A DNA stretch of 64,000 nt from Polycyclovorans sp. Its GTDB lineage: Bacteria > Pseudomonadota > Gammaproteobacteria > Nevskiales > Nevskiaceae. The stretch is from contig PAKU01000016.1 in NCBI GenBank assembly GCA_002706265.1, positions 62,001-126,000 of the forward strand, written 5' to 3'. Below, one piece after another: positions 45,552 to 53,803 of this stretch. Below the pieces are notes generated by a model. The model was not told the DNA's origin, did not search any database, and saw nothing but the letters and a program-made list of their open reading frames with translations. The position numbers were made by a program, and so were the translations under genes. The number at the start of each line of letters is the position of its first letter. Position 1 is the stretch's first letter.

Positions 45552-47785
45552 ATCACATGATCAACCGACCGCCAGGCCGCCCCGGCCCGGGCCGTCAACG
45601 CGGCGCCGTGCTGCTGTTTGCGGCCCTGGGCATCAGCGCCCTCATCGTCATGGCCTCGCTCATCGACCTGGGTCTGCTGTACCAATATCGACGCGAATAC
45701 CAAAAGACCGCCGATCTGGCGGCCCTTGCGGGCGCGGCAAAGCTCACCGAGCTGGGCTGCGCTGCCGCCGCCGAGGCCGCCCGCCAGAATGTTGAACAAA
45801 ACCTTGTCGATTTTCGGCATGACGCCCCGGTCATTCAGACGGGCGAGTGGCGGCGGAATGAATCGCCCGCATTCGTGGAGGGCTGCGACGCCAGCACCAA
45901 CGCGATTCGGGTCATCGTTTCCGGGCGCCCGCCGGCCCTGCTGGCGCCCGTGGTCGCCAGCGAGGACCAGCGCCGGCTCAGCGCCCAGAGTGTCGCCCGC
46001 AACAGTGATCCGGTGGCGAGTTTCTCGGTGGGCTCCCGTTTGCTACGTGTCTCGGGCGACTCAACTTTGGGCGCCCTGCTCAAGGGCATTGGCCTCGACC
46101 TGAACGATACAACCGTTGGAAGTTACGAGGGTTTGGTCAGCGTCACAATCACGCCCAAAGGGCTGCTCGACGCGCTGGGAATTCCCGTCAGTGGGAATAT
46201 TACTGTGGGCGGTCTCAATGCTCTGCTCGCGGTCGAACAAGTCTCCGTTGGCCAGATACTGGACGCAACTGTGCAGGCGGCTGGACAGGATGGACTGCTC
46301 GCGGTCAACGTGACCCTGCTTGGCGAAATTGAAGCGAAATTGGGGATTACTGCACTTCCCGACATTCAGCTGGGCCAATCAGAAAACACCCGCGGCCTGT
46401 TTGCGCCGATCACCACCGCGACCGGCGATGCGGCCTTGAATGCAAGTGTCGATGCGCTGAGCATTATCAGCACAGCCATTGGAATCGCATCCGCCGGGCG
46501 AGCAGTCAGCGTGGCGGTTCCGAATCTGCTCGGCGTGACGGCCAAGGTCGGTGTTGTTGAACCGCCTTCCATCGGCATCGGCGGCGTTGGCACGACGGCC
46601 TATACCGCACAAGTGCGGGTTTACGTTGGTCTTGATACCAACAATATTCCCGGACTCGGAGCGCTGTTAGGCGCCCTTAAACCGCTGGTGGACGTTCGCC
46701 TCAACCTGCCGCTCACGCTGGATGTTGTGGCAAGCAAGGGGACTGTCGACGACTTATGCACCACCGAAATGCGCGCGGAGAACTACGCTCAACCGGGCAA
46801 CCCGCCGGGTGATGACTGCCCAGCGGGGCAACACTGCGCCGCGATCCAAGTGGATGCCGACCTTCTGAACCTTTGCATCGGGCCTTATCCGGGCGGCGCA
46901 GACCCGTTCTCCGTCCAAGGTAGCTGCAAGGATACGGTTCTTGATACTGAAGTTCTGCGTGTGGGGCTGTTAGGCGCCACGTTGCTGGGTAAAACGGGGA
47001 GCCTGAAAACGGGTCTGGCAACCACTCCGCCGGCCGATATTTATCTGGCCAAGGAGAAGGCCGGGACGGTCGGCAGTGCCCTCGACCTGGGCACGGCCCT
47101 GAACAACTTGACATCTGCATTGGCCGATTTTCTTTTCGGCGGCGGAACAACGCCGGCCATCACGGCAGCCGATGCCAACACGGCTGCGGCGAAGATCTGG
47201 AACGACGTGGGCGGAAACGCATGCGGTGGTGACACATCCAGTGGAAGGACCTGCAGACAAAACAAATATCAAGCCGGACTCAAGCAGGTAGAAGCCCTCA
47301 CCCAAACGGCACAAACCAATTACAACAATCTCAGCTCGACCGACAAGACAGCGCTTCAGGGTTTGGGTGGCGCCATCGGCGCCGCGCTGACCGGCGTCGT
47401 CAACGGACTTACGAGCCTGCTAGGCGGCGTCCTCGGCCTGGTCGGCGGGCTTTTGGGCGGTGTTTTGGACTTTTTAGGTAATCTTGTGGGCTGCTTGTTC
47501 GGCAATTGCCCCTTCGATCCATGCTTGGGCGGATGGGACACTAACGGGACCAACGCAGCATGCGTGACCAAGCTCGCTGCCGAGGCCGTCACGGGCAGTA
47601 CGGCGTCCAATTCGACGACCGCCCTGCTGAACAGCCTACTCGGGCCCATTTTCGATCTGTTGGATTCGGTCGCAAGTGGCCTCATCAACACCATTCTGAA
47701 GGACCTGCTGGGGCTGCACCTAGGGGAAACGGATGTGAATCTGACGGACCTGCAATGCGGTGGCGACCCTGTACTGGCGGAATGA
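45548..47785 (+). CDS. tadG: TadG-like pilus-associated protein with a low-GC C-terminal region
   Basis: A 745-residue protein with the TadG N-terminal segment (RGAVLLFAALGISALIVMASLIDLG followed by LYQYRREYQKTADLAALAGAAKL), then a long exported region with Cys-containing modules and a glycine/leucine-rich C-terminal stretch (LGGVLGLVGGLLGGVLDFLG). Sequence from about 46090 to 47780 is clearly lower in GC: I counted 30 of 60 at 46321-46380 and 28 of 60 at 47461-47520. It closes the tadEFG operon. The long variable region may be an adhesive pilus tip or a horizontally acquired extension. Confidence 0.78.
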   Translation: MNHMINRPPGRPGPGRQRGAVLLFAALGISALIVMASLIDLGLLYQYRREYQKTADLAALAGAAKLTELGCAAAAEAARQNVEQNLVDFRHDAPVIQTGEWRRNESPAFVEGCDASTNAIRVIVSGRPPALLAPVVASEDQRRLSAQSVARNSDPVASFSVGSRLLRVSGDSTLGALLKGIGLDLNDTTVGSYEGLVSVTITPKGLLDALGIPVSGNITVGGLNALLAVEQVSVGQILDATVQAAGQDGLLAVNVTLLGEIEAKLGITALPDIQLGQSENTRGLFAPITTATGDAALNASVDALSIISTAIGIASAGRAVSVAVPNLLGVTAKVGVVEPPSIGIGGVGTTAYTAQVRVYVGLDTNNIPGLGALLGALKPLVDVRLNLPLTLDVVASKGTVDDLCTTEMRAENYAQPGNPPGDDCPAGQHCAAIQVDADLLNLCIGPYPGGADPFSVQGSCKDTVLDTEVLRVGLLGATLLGKTGSLKTGLATTPPADIYLAKEKAGTVGSALDLGTALNNLTSALADFLFGGGTTPAITAADANTAAAKIWNDVGGNACGGDTSSGRTCRQNKYQAGLKQVEALTQTAQTNYNNLSSTDKTALQGLGGAIGAALTGVVNGLTSLLGGVLGLVGGLLGGVLDFLGNLVGCLFGNCPFDPCLGGWDTNGTNAACVTKLAAEAVTGSTASNSTTALLNSLLGPIFDLLDSVASGLINTILKDLLGLHLGETDVNLTDLQCGGDPVLAE

Positions 47786-47905
47786 GGCTGCGGAGATGTT
47801 GACCCCGCGACCCTGACAGCGTCTCCCTCACGCCACGCCCTGACCGGCGCCCATTCCCCCACCGCAATTCAGCGGTGATCCACGCCGATTGCGTACCATC
47901 GACCC

Positions 47906-48661
47906 ATGATGATTGGACTGATTGTCGGCGGCCTGATTGGGCTGTTACTGCGGGGCGGGATCCTCGGGCTCGTGCTGGGCGCGGTGCTGGGCTATTTTCT
48001 GGCCCGGCCCATCATGGCCGCGCTGGGCAAGACGCAGGTTGGGCAGGTGCGGCGGGCCTTTATTGACAGCACCTTTTCGGTGATGGGCGCGGTGTGCAAG
48101 GCCGACGGCGTGGTGTCGCAAGACGAGATTCGCGTGGTCGAGCAGCTGTTCGCCCGGCTGCGCCTGGGCGAAGACGGTCGCGAGGACGCCCGCAAGGCCT
48201 TCAATCGCGGCAAGGCCGCCGGGTTTGACCTCGATGCCGAGGTGGCGCGCTTCGCGGGCCTGTGCCGGGGACAGACGCCGCTGCTCAACATGTTTCTGCA
48301 AATGCAGCTGGCGGCGGTGGCCGCCGATGGTGAGGTCCACGCCGAAGAGCACGCCCTGCTGCTGCGGATTGCGCGGGGGCTGGGCCTGTCAGAAGCCGAC
48401 GTGCAGCGCCTGGAGGCGGCGCTGCGCGGTGGCGGCCGCGGCCCGTCGCGCGATGATCTGGCCGCCGCCTACGCGACGCTTGGCGTGCAGGCCGACGCCA
48501 GCGACAGCGAGGTGCGGCAGGCCTACCGACGGCTGATGAGCGAGAACCACCCCGACAAGCTCGCCGCCAAGGGCCTGCCCGAAAGCATGCGGCCGGTTGC
48601 CGAAGAAAAGACCCGCAACATCACCGCCGCGTACGACCGCATCAAGACCGCGCGCGCCTGA
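47906..48661 (+). CDS. djlA: Co-chaperone DjlA
   Basis: Membrane-anchored J-domain protein of 251 residues that recruits DnaK. An N-terminal hydrophobic segment (IGLIVGGLIGLLLRGGILGLVLGAVLGYFL) anchors it, a TerB-like helical middle follows, and the C-terminal J domain has YATLGVQADASDSEVRQAYRRLM and the HPD motif in ENHPDKLAAKG. The frame runs from an ATG at 47906 with a second ATG at 47909. It lies directly before the twelve-gene cluster. Confidence 0.9.
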   Translation: MMIGLIVGGLIGLLLRGGILGLVLGAVLGYFLARPIMAALGKTQVGQVRRAFIDSTFSVMGAVCKADGVVSQDEIRVVEQLFARLRLGEDGREDARKAFNRGKAAGFDLDAEVARFAGLCRGQTPLLNMFLQMQLAAVAADGEVHAEEHALLLRIARGLGLSEADVQRLEAALRGGGRGPSRDDLAAAYATLGVQADASDSEVRQAYRRLMSENHPDKLAAKGLPESMRPVAEEKTRNITAAYDRIKTARA

Positions 48662-48838
48662 ACGCGGCGTGGCAGGGGTCGCCGATCGGGCCGCGCGGTT
48701 CCGGGTCCGGCCAGCCGGGCGGCGAACCCCGGCAGTCATGCGCCGCCCGGCCGCGCCGTTTGCAACCCTTGGGCGCCTGCATCGGTCCAAGAGGCCACTG
48801 CGTAAACACCGCACAGTTCGAACCACAGGAGGACGGGG

Positions 48839-50218
48839 GTGCAGAGACTGACGTTCTCGGGGTGTCATCGTTCATCACGGCGGCCAGCCGCCGTGATGCT
48901 GCTGGGCGTGCTGCTGGGCGGCGTTCCGCTGCTCGCAGCCGCGCAGGCCACCGATCCGCCCGCCGCGCGGGCCGCCGACACGCCCATGCTCACCGTGCCC
49001 GAGGTGGCCGCGATGCCGCCGCTGGAATGGCCGGAATGCCTGGTGCGCCCCGATGTGCATCCGCAGATTCAGGCCATCGAGGCGGCGTTGACGCGCAACG
49101 ACCTTGCCGACGCGCAGCGGCGGGTCGCGGCCCACACCCTGGAACTGCGCGACGCCACCCCCCAGGCCCGGCTCGATGCGCAACTCGCGGCCGCGGTGGT
49201 GATGGCCCGTGCGGGCAACCCGCAGGCACGCCAGCGCTTTGCCGCCGTGGCCGAGGATGCGGCGGCCCTGAACGGCCTGCACGCGCCGCATCTGCTGTCG
49301 GCCAGGGCCGGCGAAGGCTTCATGGCGCTGCGTCAGGGCGACGCGCTCGCGGCCGAGGACGCGTTGCGCAGCGCCCTGCACCTGCACCGCATGCGCTACG
49401 GGCTGCACGACCCCGGGCAGGCGGTCTATCTGCAGGCGCTTGCGACGCTGGCCGATGGCGCCGCGGCCGAAGAACAGGTCACCGTGCTGATGCGCCGGCA
49501 ACTGGCCTTGCAGCGGCGGCAGCTGCTTGCCGACGAGGCCGCCACGGGGGTGCTTGAAGCCCTGCCGGCGTTGATCGAAACGCTGCGCAACAGCACGGTC
49601 TTCGCCGCCATGGCTGAACCCATCGGCGAACTGCGGGAGGCCGTGCACACCAAGCTGGGCAACGACCACCCGGCGGGCGTGCCGCTGCTGATCGCCGACG
49701 CCCATGCCAGCGCCCTGCACGCGATCGCCAGCGAAGGGCTGTGGGACCCCCGCCATCTGCGCGAGGCCTATCGGCTGATGACCTCGCTCGACATCGACAT
49801 GCCGGTGGTCGATCGCGCCCAGTATCTGGTCGACGTGGGCAACGTCTGGTGGCTGGCGGGCCACCGCGCCACGGCGCTGGCGGTGTTCAAGGTGGCGACC
49901 GACCTCAAGGTGCCCTCGGCGACCGAGCGCCTCGGCCGGCCTGAGGCGCTGGCCTGGCCCAGCGGCACGCCGCGGGCCCTGACGGATGCCGCCGCTGAGG
50001 GCTGGCTGCGGCTCGGCATTCGCATCAACCCGCGGGGTGATGTGATGCGCGTCACCGACGCGGCCATGTCGCCCCGGCAAGACCCGGTGGGCGTTGCCCG
50101 CGCCCGCGCCTGGCAATCGGCGGTGCGCCGCGCCATCTGGCGCCCTGCCGTGGTCGACGGCCGCCCCGCGACGCGCAAGGATATGGTCATTTTCGACCGC
50201 TTTGTGCCCACCCCATGA
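48839..50218 (+). CDS. Exported helical-repeat protein with TonB-C-like end (cluster gene 1)
   Basis: A 459-residue exported protein that opens the twelve-gene cluster. The start is GTG 48839 with AGGAGG seven to twelve bases before it. After a signal peptide (to about LLAAAQA) come helical repeats (TLELRDATPQARLDAQLAAA, ARAGNPQARQRFAAVAED) and, in the last 90 residues, a TonB-C-like region (WLRLGIRINPRGDVMRVTDA, RAIWRPAVVDGRPATRKDM). There is no membrane anchor beyond the signal. The stop overlaps the next ATG by four bases. The function is inferred to be envelope-related. Confidence 0.75.
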   Translation: MQRLTFSGCHRSSRRPAAVMLLGVLLGGVPLLAAAQATDPPAARAADTPMLTVPEVAAMPPLEWPECLVRPDVHPQIQAIEAALTRNDLADAQRRVAAHTLELRDATPQARLDAQLAAAVVMARAGNPQARQRFAAVAEDAAALNGLHAPHLLSARAGEGFMALRQGDALAAEDALRSALHLHRMRYGLHDPGQAVYLQALATLADGAAAEEQVTVLMRRQLALQRRQLLADEAATGVLEALPALIETLRNSTVFAAMAEPIGELREAVHTKLGNDHPAGVPLLIADAHASALHAIASEGLWDPRHLREAYRLMTSLDIDMPVVDRAQYLVDVGNVWWLAGHRATALAVFKVATDLKVPSATERLGRPEALAWPSGTPRALTDAAAEGWLRLGIRINPRGDVMRVTDAAMSPRQDPVGVARARAWQSAVRRAIWRPAVVDGRPATRKDMVIFDRFVPTP

Positions 50219-50997
50219 CCCGACGCCTGCCCCTGCACGACGACGCCCGAACCGCCACGGCCCGCCAGCGGCAGGGCGCGCTCAGCGCGGCGGTGCTGTT
50301 GCTGATCAGTGCCTGCGCCGCCGTGCCGCCCAGCCCCGACCAACCACCCCAACCCACACCGCCGCCGCCGCCGGCCCAACAGCCCGCCCCGCCCGCACCA
50401 CCGGCCAGCGCCCCCGGCGCGGCGGCCGCCCCCACCGACAAGGCCGAATCACCGGCGCCACAGCCCACGGCCCCACCACCACCGCCGTCCGGCGCGGTTG
50501 GCGACCCGGTTGACGGCGCCGCAGGCGCCCGGCCGGCGCCGGCCTTGCCGTCGCCCGCGGCAGGGCAAACCGCGCAGGAGCAGATGGACGCCATCGATCA
50601 GGCATTCGGCGAGTCACTGGGCGTTTTCGACGAGCGCCTGGCGCGGGAGCAGATCGACCAGCAACAGCAGCGCGAAGCGGCGGCGGCCGAGCAGGCCGCG
50701 CGGGATGCGGCGGGCGGCGCGGCCGGTGACGACGAGGGCGGCGACGGCAGTTCCGGCGCCCCGCCCCCGCCGTCGGGCGGCGTCTATGACGACGCGTCTG
50801 AACCCGGCGAGGGCGACGGGCGCCAGGGTCCGTCCAGCCCCGGCAATCGCGCCGGGCCCACCCCGCCCGACGTGGGCGATGGCCGTGATGACGACATCGT
50901 GGCCCGGCAGTTGCGTGAAGCCGCCCAGCGCGAGACCGATCCTGAACTGCGCGCGCGGCTGTGGGACGAATACCGGGCGTACAAACGGAGCCAGTGA
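50215..50997 (+). CDS. Proline-rich lipoprotein (cluster gene 2)
   Basis: A 260-residue predicted lipoprotein (LLISACAAVPPSPD as lipobox) with a long Pro/Ala/Pro-rich segment that could span the periplasm, followed by a charged, Gly/Ser-rich, probably disordered middle and an acidic helical tail (EDDIVARQLREAAQRETDPELRARLWDEYRAYK). It overlaps the neighbours at both ends (ATGA and TGATG). It resembles a spacer or adaptor protein between membranes. No domain is recognised. Confidence 0.7.
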   Translation: MTRRLPLHDDARTATARQRQGALSAAVLLLISACAAVPPSPDQPPQPTPPPPPAQQPAPPAPPASAPGAAAAPTDKAESPAPQPTAPPPPPSGAVGDPVDGAAGARPAPALPSPAAGQTAQEQMDAIDQAFGESLGVFDERLAREQIDQQQQREAAAAEQAARDAAGGAAGDDEGGDGSSGAPPPPSGGVYDDASEPGEGDGRQGPSSPGNRAGPTPPDVGDGRDDDIVARQLREAAQRETDPELRARLWDEYRAYKRSQ

Positions 50998-52199
50998 TGG
51001 ATCGAGCACACCTACCCGCGCGCACCTCCGCGCCCCTGATCTGGGCCCTGCTGCTGGCCGCCCTGGCCAGCGGCTGCGTGTCGCAGCAGGTCAAGAAAGT
51101 GGGCAGCACCCAGGCGCAATACGCACAGGCCGAGGTGCCGCCCGAGGCCCTGCTGCAGGTGGCGATCGTGACCTTCGACCCCGGCATTCCCGACACCATC
51201 AAGGCGCAGGAAAAGAACAACGTGATTCCCGCCGTGCGTGAAGCCGAGGCCAAGTACCTGCCGCACGTGCTGCGCGACACCCTGCAGAACACCGGCTACT
51301 GGGGCGCGGTGCGCGTGGTGCCGGCCGCGGTGAACACCGCCGAGGTCACGGTGCGGGGCACAATCCTTGAATCGGACGGCGAGCTGCTGAAGCTGGCGAT
51401 TACCGCCGAAGACGCCACCGGCCGGGTCTGGCTGGACAAGACCTACGAAGAAACCGCCGCCGAATATGCCTACACCGAGAAGCTGCCGGCCGGCAGCGAT
51501 CCGTTTCAGGACATCTACAACCGCATCGCCAACGACCTGCTCGCCGAGCGCCGCGAGATGAACCCGTCTGACCTGGTCGCCCTGCGGCGTGTGGCCGAAA
51601 TGCGCTTTGCCGCGCAGATGGCGCCCGACCGCTTTGCCCAGTACCTCGACACCGACCGTCGCGGCCGGGTCAGCGTAAACCGCCTGCCGCCGGCCAATGA
51701 TCCGGTGCTGGCGCGGGTCGAGCAGATTCGCACCCGCGAAGAATTGCTGGTCGACACGCTGGACGCCCACTACGCCAACTACCGGCAGAACATCGGCAAG
51801 TCGTACCAGGAGTGGCGCGAGGCAACCTATCGCGAAGCCTTGGCGCTGCGCGAGCTGAAAGCGGCCGAGTGGCAGCGCAAGATTCTGGGCGCGGCGGCCA
51901 TTCTGGGCGGCATCGCCGCCGTGGCCACTTCCGACAATCAGGCGCAATCGACCATCGGCCAGGCGGCGGTGATCGGCGGCATCTTCGGCATACAGTCCGG
52001 CATTGCCAAAGGGCAGGAACGCAAGCTGCACGAGGAGTCACTGCGCGAACTCAACGCCTCGCTGGCCTCCGAGGTCGAGCCGCAGACCGTTCAGCTCGAT
52101 GGCAAAACCATCATGCTCACCGGCTCGGCCGAAGAGCAGTACCGCCAGTGGCAGGCCCTGCTGGCGCAGATGGTCGCCGCCGAACGTGGCACGTTGTAG
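50997..52199 (+). CDS. Lipoprotein of unknown function (cluster gene 3)
   Basis: A 400-residue lipoprotein with a good signal and lipobox (LLLAALASGC). The mature protein contains a beta-rich region (GYWGAVRVVP, AEVTVRGTILESDGELLKLAITAEDATGRVWLDKTYEE) reminiscent of CsgG/GNA1162-type lipoproteins, then a coiled-coil-like helical region and a short GGIAAVATSD hydrophobic part. It starts within the stop of gene 2. Role unknown; probably an outer-membrane component of the cluster. Confidence 0.7.
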   Translation: MDRAHLPARTSAPLIWALLLAALASGCVSQQVKKVGSTQAQYAQAEVPPEALLQVAIVTFDPGIPDTIKAQEKNNVIPAVREAEAKYLPHVLRDTLQNTGYWGAVRVVPAAVNTAEVTVRGTILESDGELLKLAITAEDATGRVWLDKTYEETAAEYAYTEKLPAGSDPFQDIYNRIANDLLAERREMNPSDLVALRRVAEMRFAAQMAPDRFAQYLDTDRRGRVSVNRLPPANDPVLARVEQIRTREELLVDTLDAHYANYRQNIGKSYQEWREATYREALALRELKAAEWQRKILGAAAILGGIAAVATSDNQAQSTIGQAAVIGGIFGIQSGIAKGQERKLHEESLRELNASLASEVEPQTVQLDGKTIMLTGSAEEQYRQWQALLAQMVAAERGTL

Positions 52200-52201
52200 G
52201 G

Positions 52202-53803
52202 GTGGTGGCCGCATTGCCGCCTGAGCACGACGAGCCGGGATTCACGCCGATACGGCCGGTGGACGTGCAGCCCCTGGGCGCGCCCCGCCCCGACTCGCCA
52301 TCGCCGTCGCCGTCGTCATCATCGCCTTCACCCGGCCCACACCCCGCCGCGCAGGAGGCGCCGGGGGTTGCGGCCCGCACGGTGCTCATCGCCGCCATCG
52401 TGCTCGTCGTTCTGGGACTGGCGCTGATGGCGGGCCTGCAGTGGCTGAATCGTCCGCCGGCACCGGCCGCCTCCGGGGCGGCAGCAACGGCCTCGGCGCC
52501 CGCCGAAGCCGACGACCCCGCCGACGGCGCCCCACCGGCGGTCACCGCCACTCCGGCCCCCTGGGACAACCCCGAAGCCCTGCAGGCCCGCGCCCGGGCG
52601 CAGGCTCTGGCCGACACCCTTGCCGAGCGCATCACCGCTCTTGAGGCCCGGGCGGTCACCCAATGGGCGGCCGCGCCCTTCGCCGCCGCGCAAGCGCAGC
52701 AGGCCGCCGCCGAGGCGCAGATGCGCGCGCGCCAGTTCAGCGCTGCCGCCGAGCAGTACGCCGCCGCCGATGCCGCGTTCGCCGCGCTGCAGACGCGCGT
52801 GCCCGAGGTGCTGCGCGAGGCGCTCAATGCCGCCGACGCCGCGCTGCAGACAGGCGATGCCGAGGCCGCCGGCCGGGCGGTGGCACTGGCCACGGCCATT
52901 GATGGCGACAGCGCCGCCGTGCAGGCCGTGGCCGCACGCCTGACCACCCTGCCCGAGGTCATGGCGCGCCTGCGCGCCGCCGAAGCGGCCGAGCAGGCGG
53001 GCGATCTGCCCGGGGCCGAACAGGGGTTTCGCGACGCGGTGGCCGTGGACGGCGAGATGCAACGCGCCCGCGAGGGCCTGGCCCGCGTCGGCGGCGTGCA
53101 GGCCAAGGCGCGCTTTCAGCAGGTCATGGGCGAGGCGCTGACGGCACTGGACGCCGCGCGTTTCGAGGCCGCCGAAGCAGCGCTGAGCCGTGCGGCGGCG
53201 TTACGACCCGGCGACGCCGCCGTGCGCGCGGCCCAGTCCCGGCTGGCCGACGCACGCCGCGCACAGCGCATCGACGGCCTGATGCAGCAGGCCAGCGCCG
53301 CCGTGGCCGATGAGCGCTGGGACGCGGCCGCGCAGCACTACCAGGCGGTGCTGGCCGAGGACGCGCATCGCGCCGAGGCCCAGGCCGGCTTGCGAATGGC
53401 GCAGCCCCGCGCCGCGCTGGCGGCGCAGATGCACACCTTGATCAGTCAGCCACAGCGGCTCTATGCGCCGGCCGTGCAGGCCGAAGCCGAGCAGCTGCTG
53501 GACAGCGCGCAGGCCCTCGCCCCGGCGGGGCCGCGACTGCGCGGCCAGATCAGCGCATTGCAGGCGCAGCTTGCGGCGGCGCGCACGCCGGTGGCGGTGC
53601 GCCTGACCTCAGACGGCGCCACCGAGGTCACCGTGTACCGGGTCGGCGATCAGGGGCGCTTCACCGACCGGCAGTTGCAGTTGCTGCCGGGGCGGTACAT
53701 TGCCGTGGGAGCGCGTCGCGGCTACCGCGACGTGCGGGTCGAGTTTGGAGTGACGCCCGGTCAGCCGGTGACCGTGGCAATTCGAGCAGAGGATGCCTTG
53801 TGA
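52202..53803 (+). CDS. Inner-membrane helical-repeat protein with PEGA-like end (cluster gene 4)
   Basis: A 533-residue protein with a Pro/Ser-rich cytoplasmic part (about residues 15-55), a single membrane helix (VLIAAIVLVVLGLALMAGLQ, near residues 61-80) and a long TPR/coiled-coil-like periplasmic region of Ala-rich repeats. The final 60 residues (VAVRLTSDGATEVTVYRVGD, LLPGRYIAVGARRGYRDVRV) look like a PEGA beta-sandwich. The frame starts with GTG 52202; GTG 52205 is equally possible. The stop overlaps the next gene's start. It probably reaches from the inner membrane into the periplasm. Confidence 0.72.
   Translation: MVAALPPEHDEPGFTPIRPVDVQPLGAPRPDSPSPSPSSSSPSPGPHPAAQEAPGVAARTVLIAAIVLVVLGLALMAGLQWLNRPPAPAASGAAATASAPAEADDPADGAPPAVTATPAPWDNPEALQARARAQALADTLAERITALEARAVTQWAAAPFAAAQAQQAAAEAQMRARQFSAAAEQYAAADAAFAALQTRVPEVLREALNAADAALQTGDAEAAGRAVALATAIDGDSAAVQAVAARLTTLPEVMARLRAAEAAEQAGDLPGAEQGFRDAVAVDGEMQRAREGLARVGGVQAKARFQQVMGEALTALDAARFEAAEAALSRAAALRPGDAAVRAAQSRLADARRAQRIDGLMQQASAAVADERWDAAAQHYQAVLAEDAHRAEAQAGLRMAQPRAALAAQMHTLISQPQRLYAPAVQAEAEQLLDSAQALAPAGPRLRGQISALQAQLAAARTPVAVRLTSDGATEVTVYRVGDQGRFTDRQLQLLPGRYIAVGARRGYRDVRVEFGVTPGQPVTVAIRAEDAL

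Noticed and set aside
50961-50996. A longer start for cluster gene 3
   Set aside because: The ATG at 50997 is followed directly by a signal peptide and lipobox; the upstream part belongs to gene 2.
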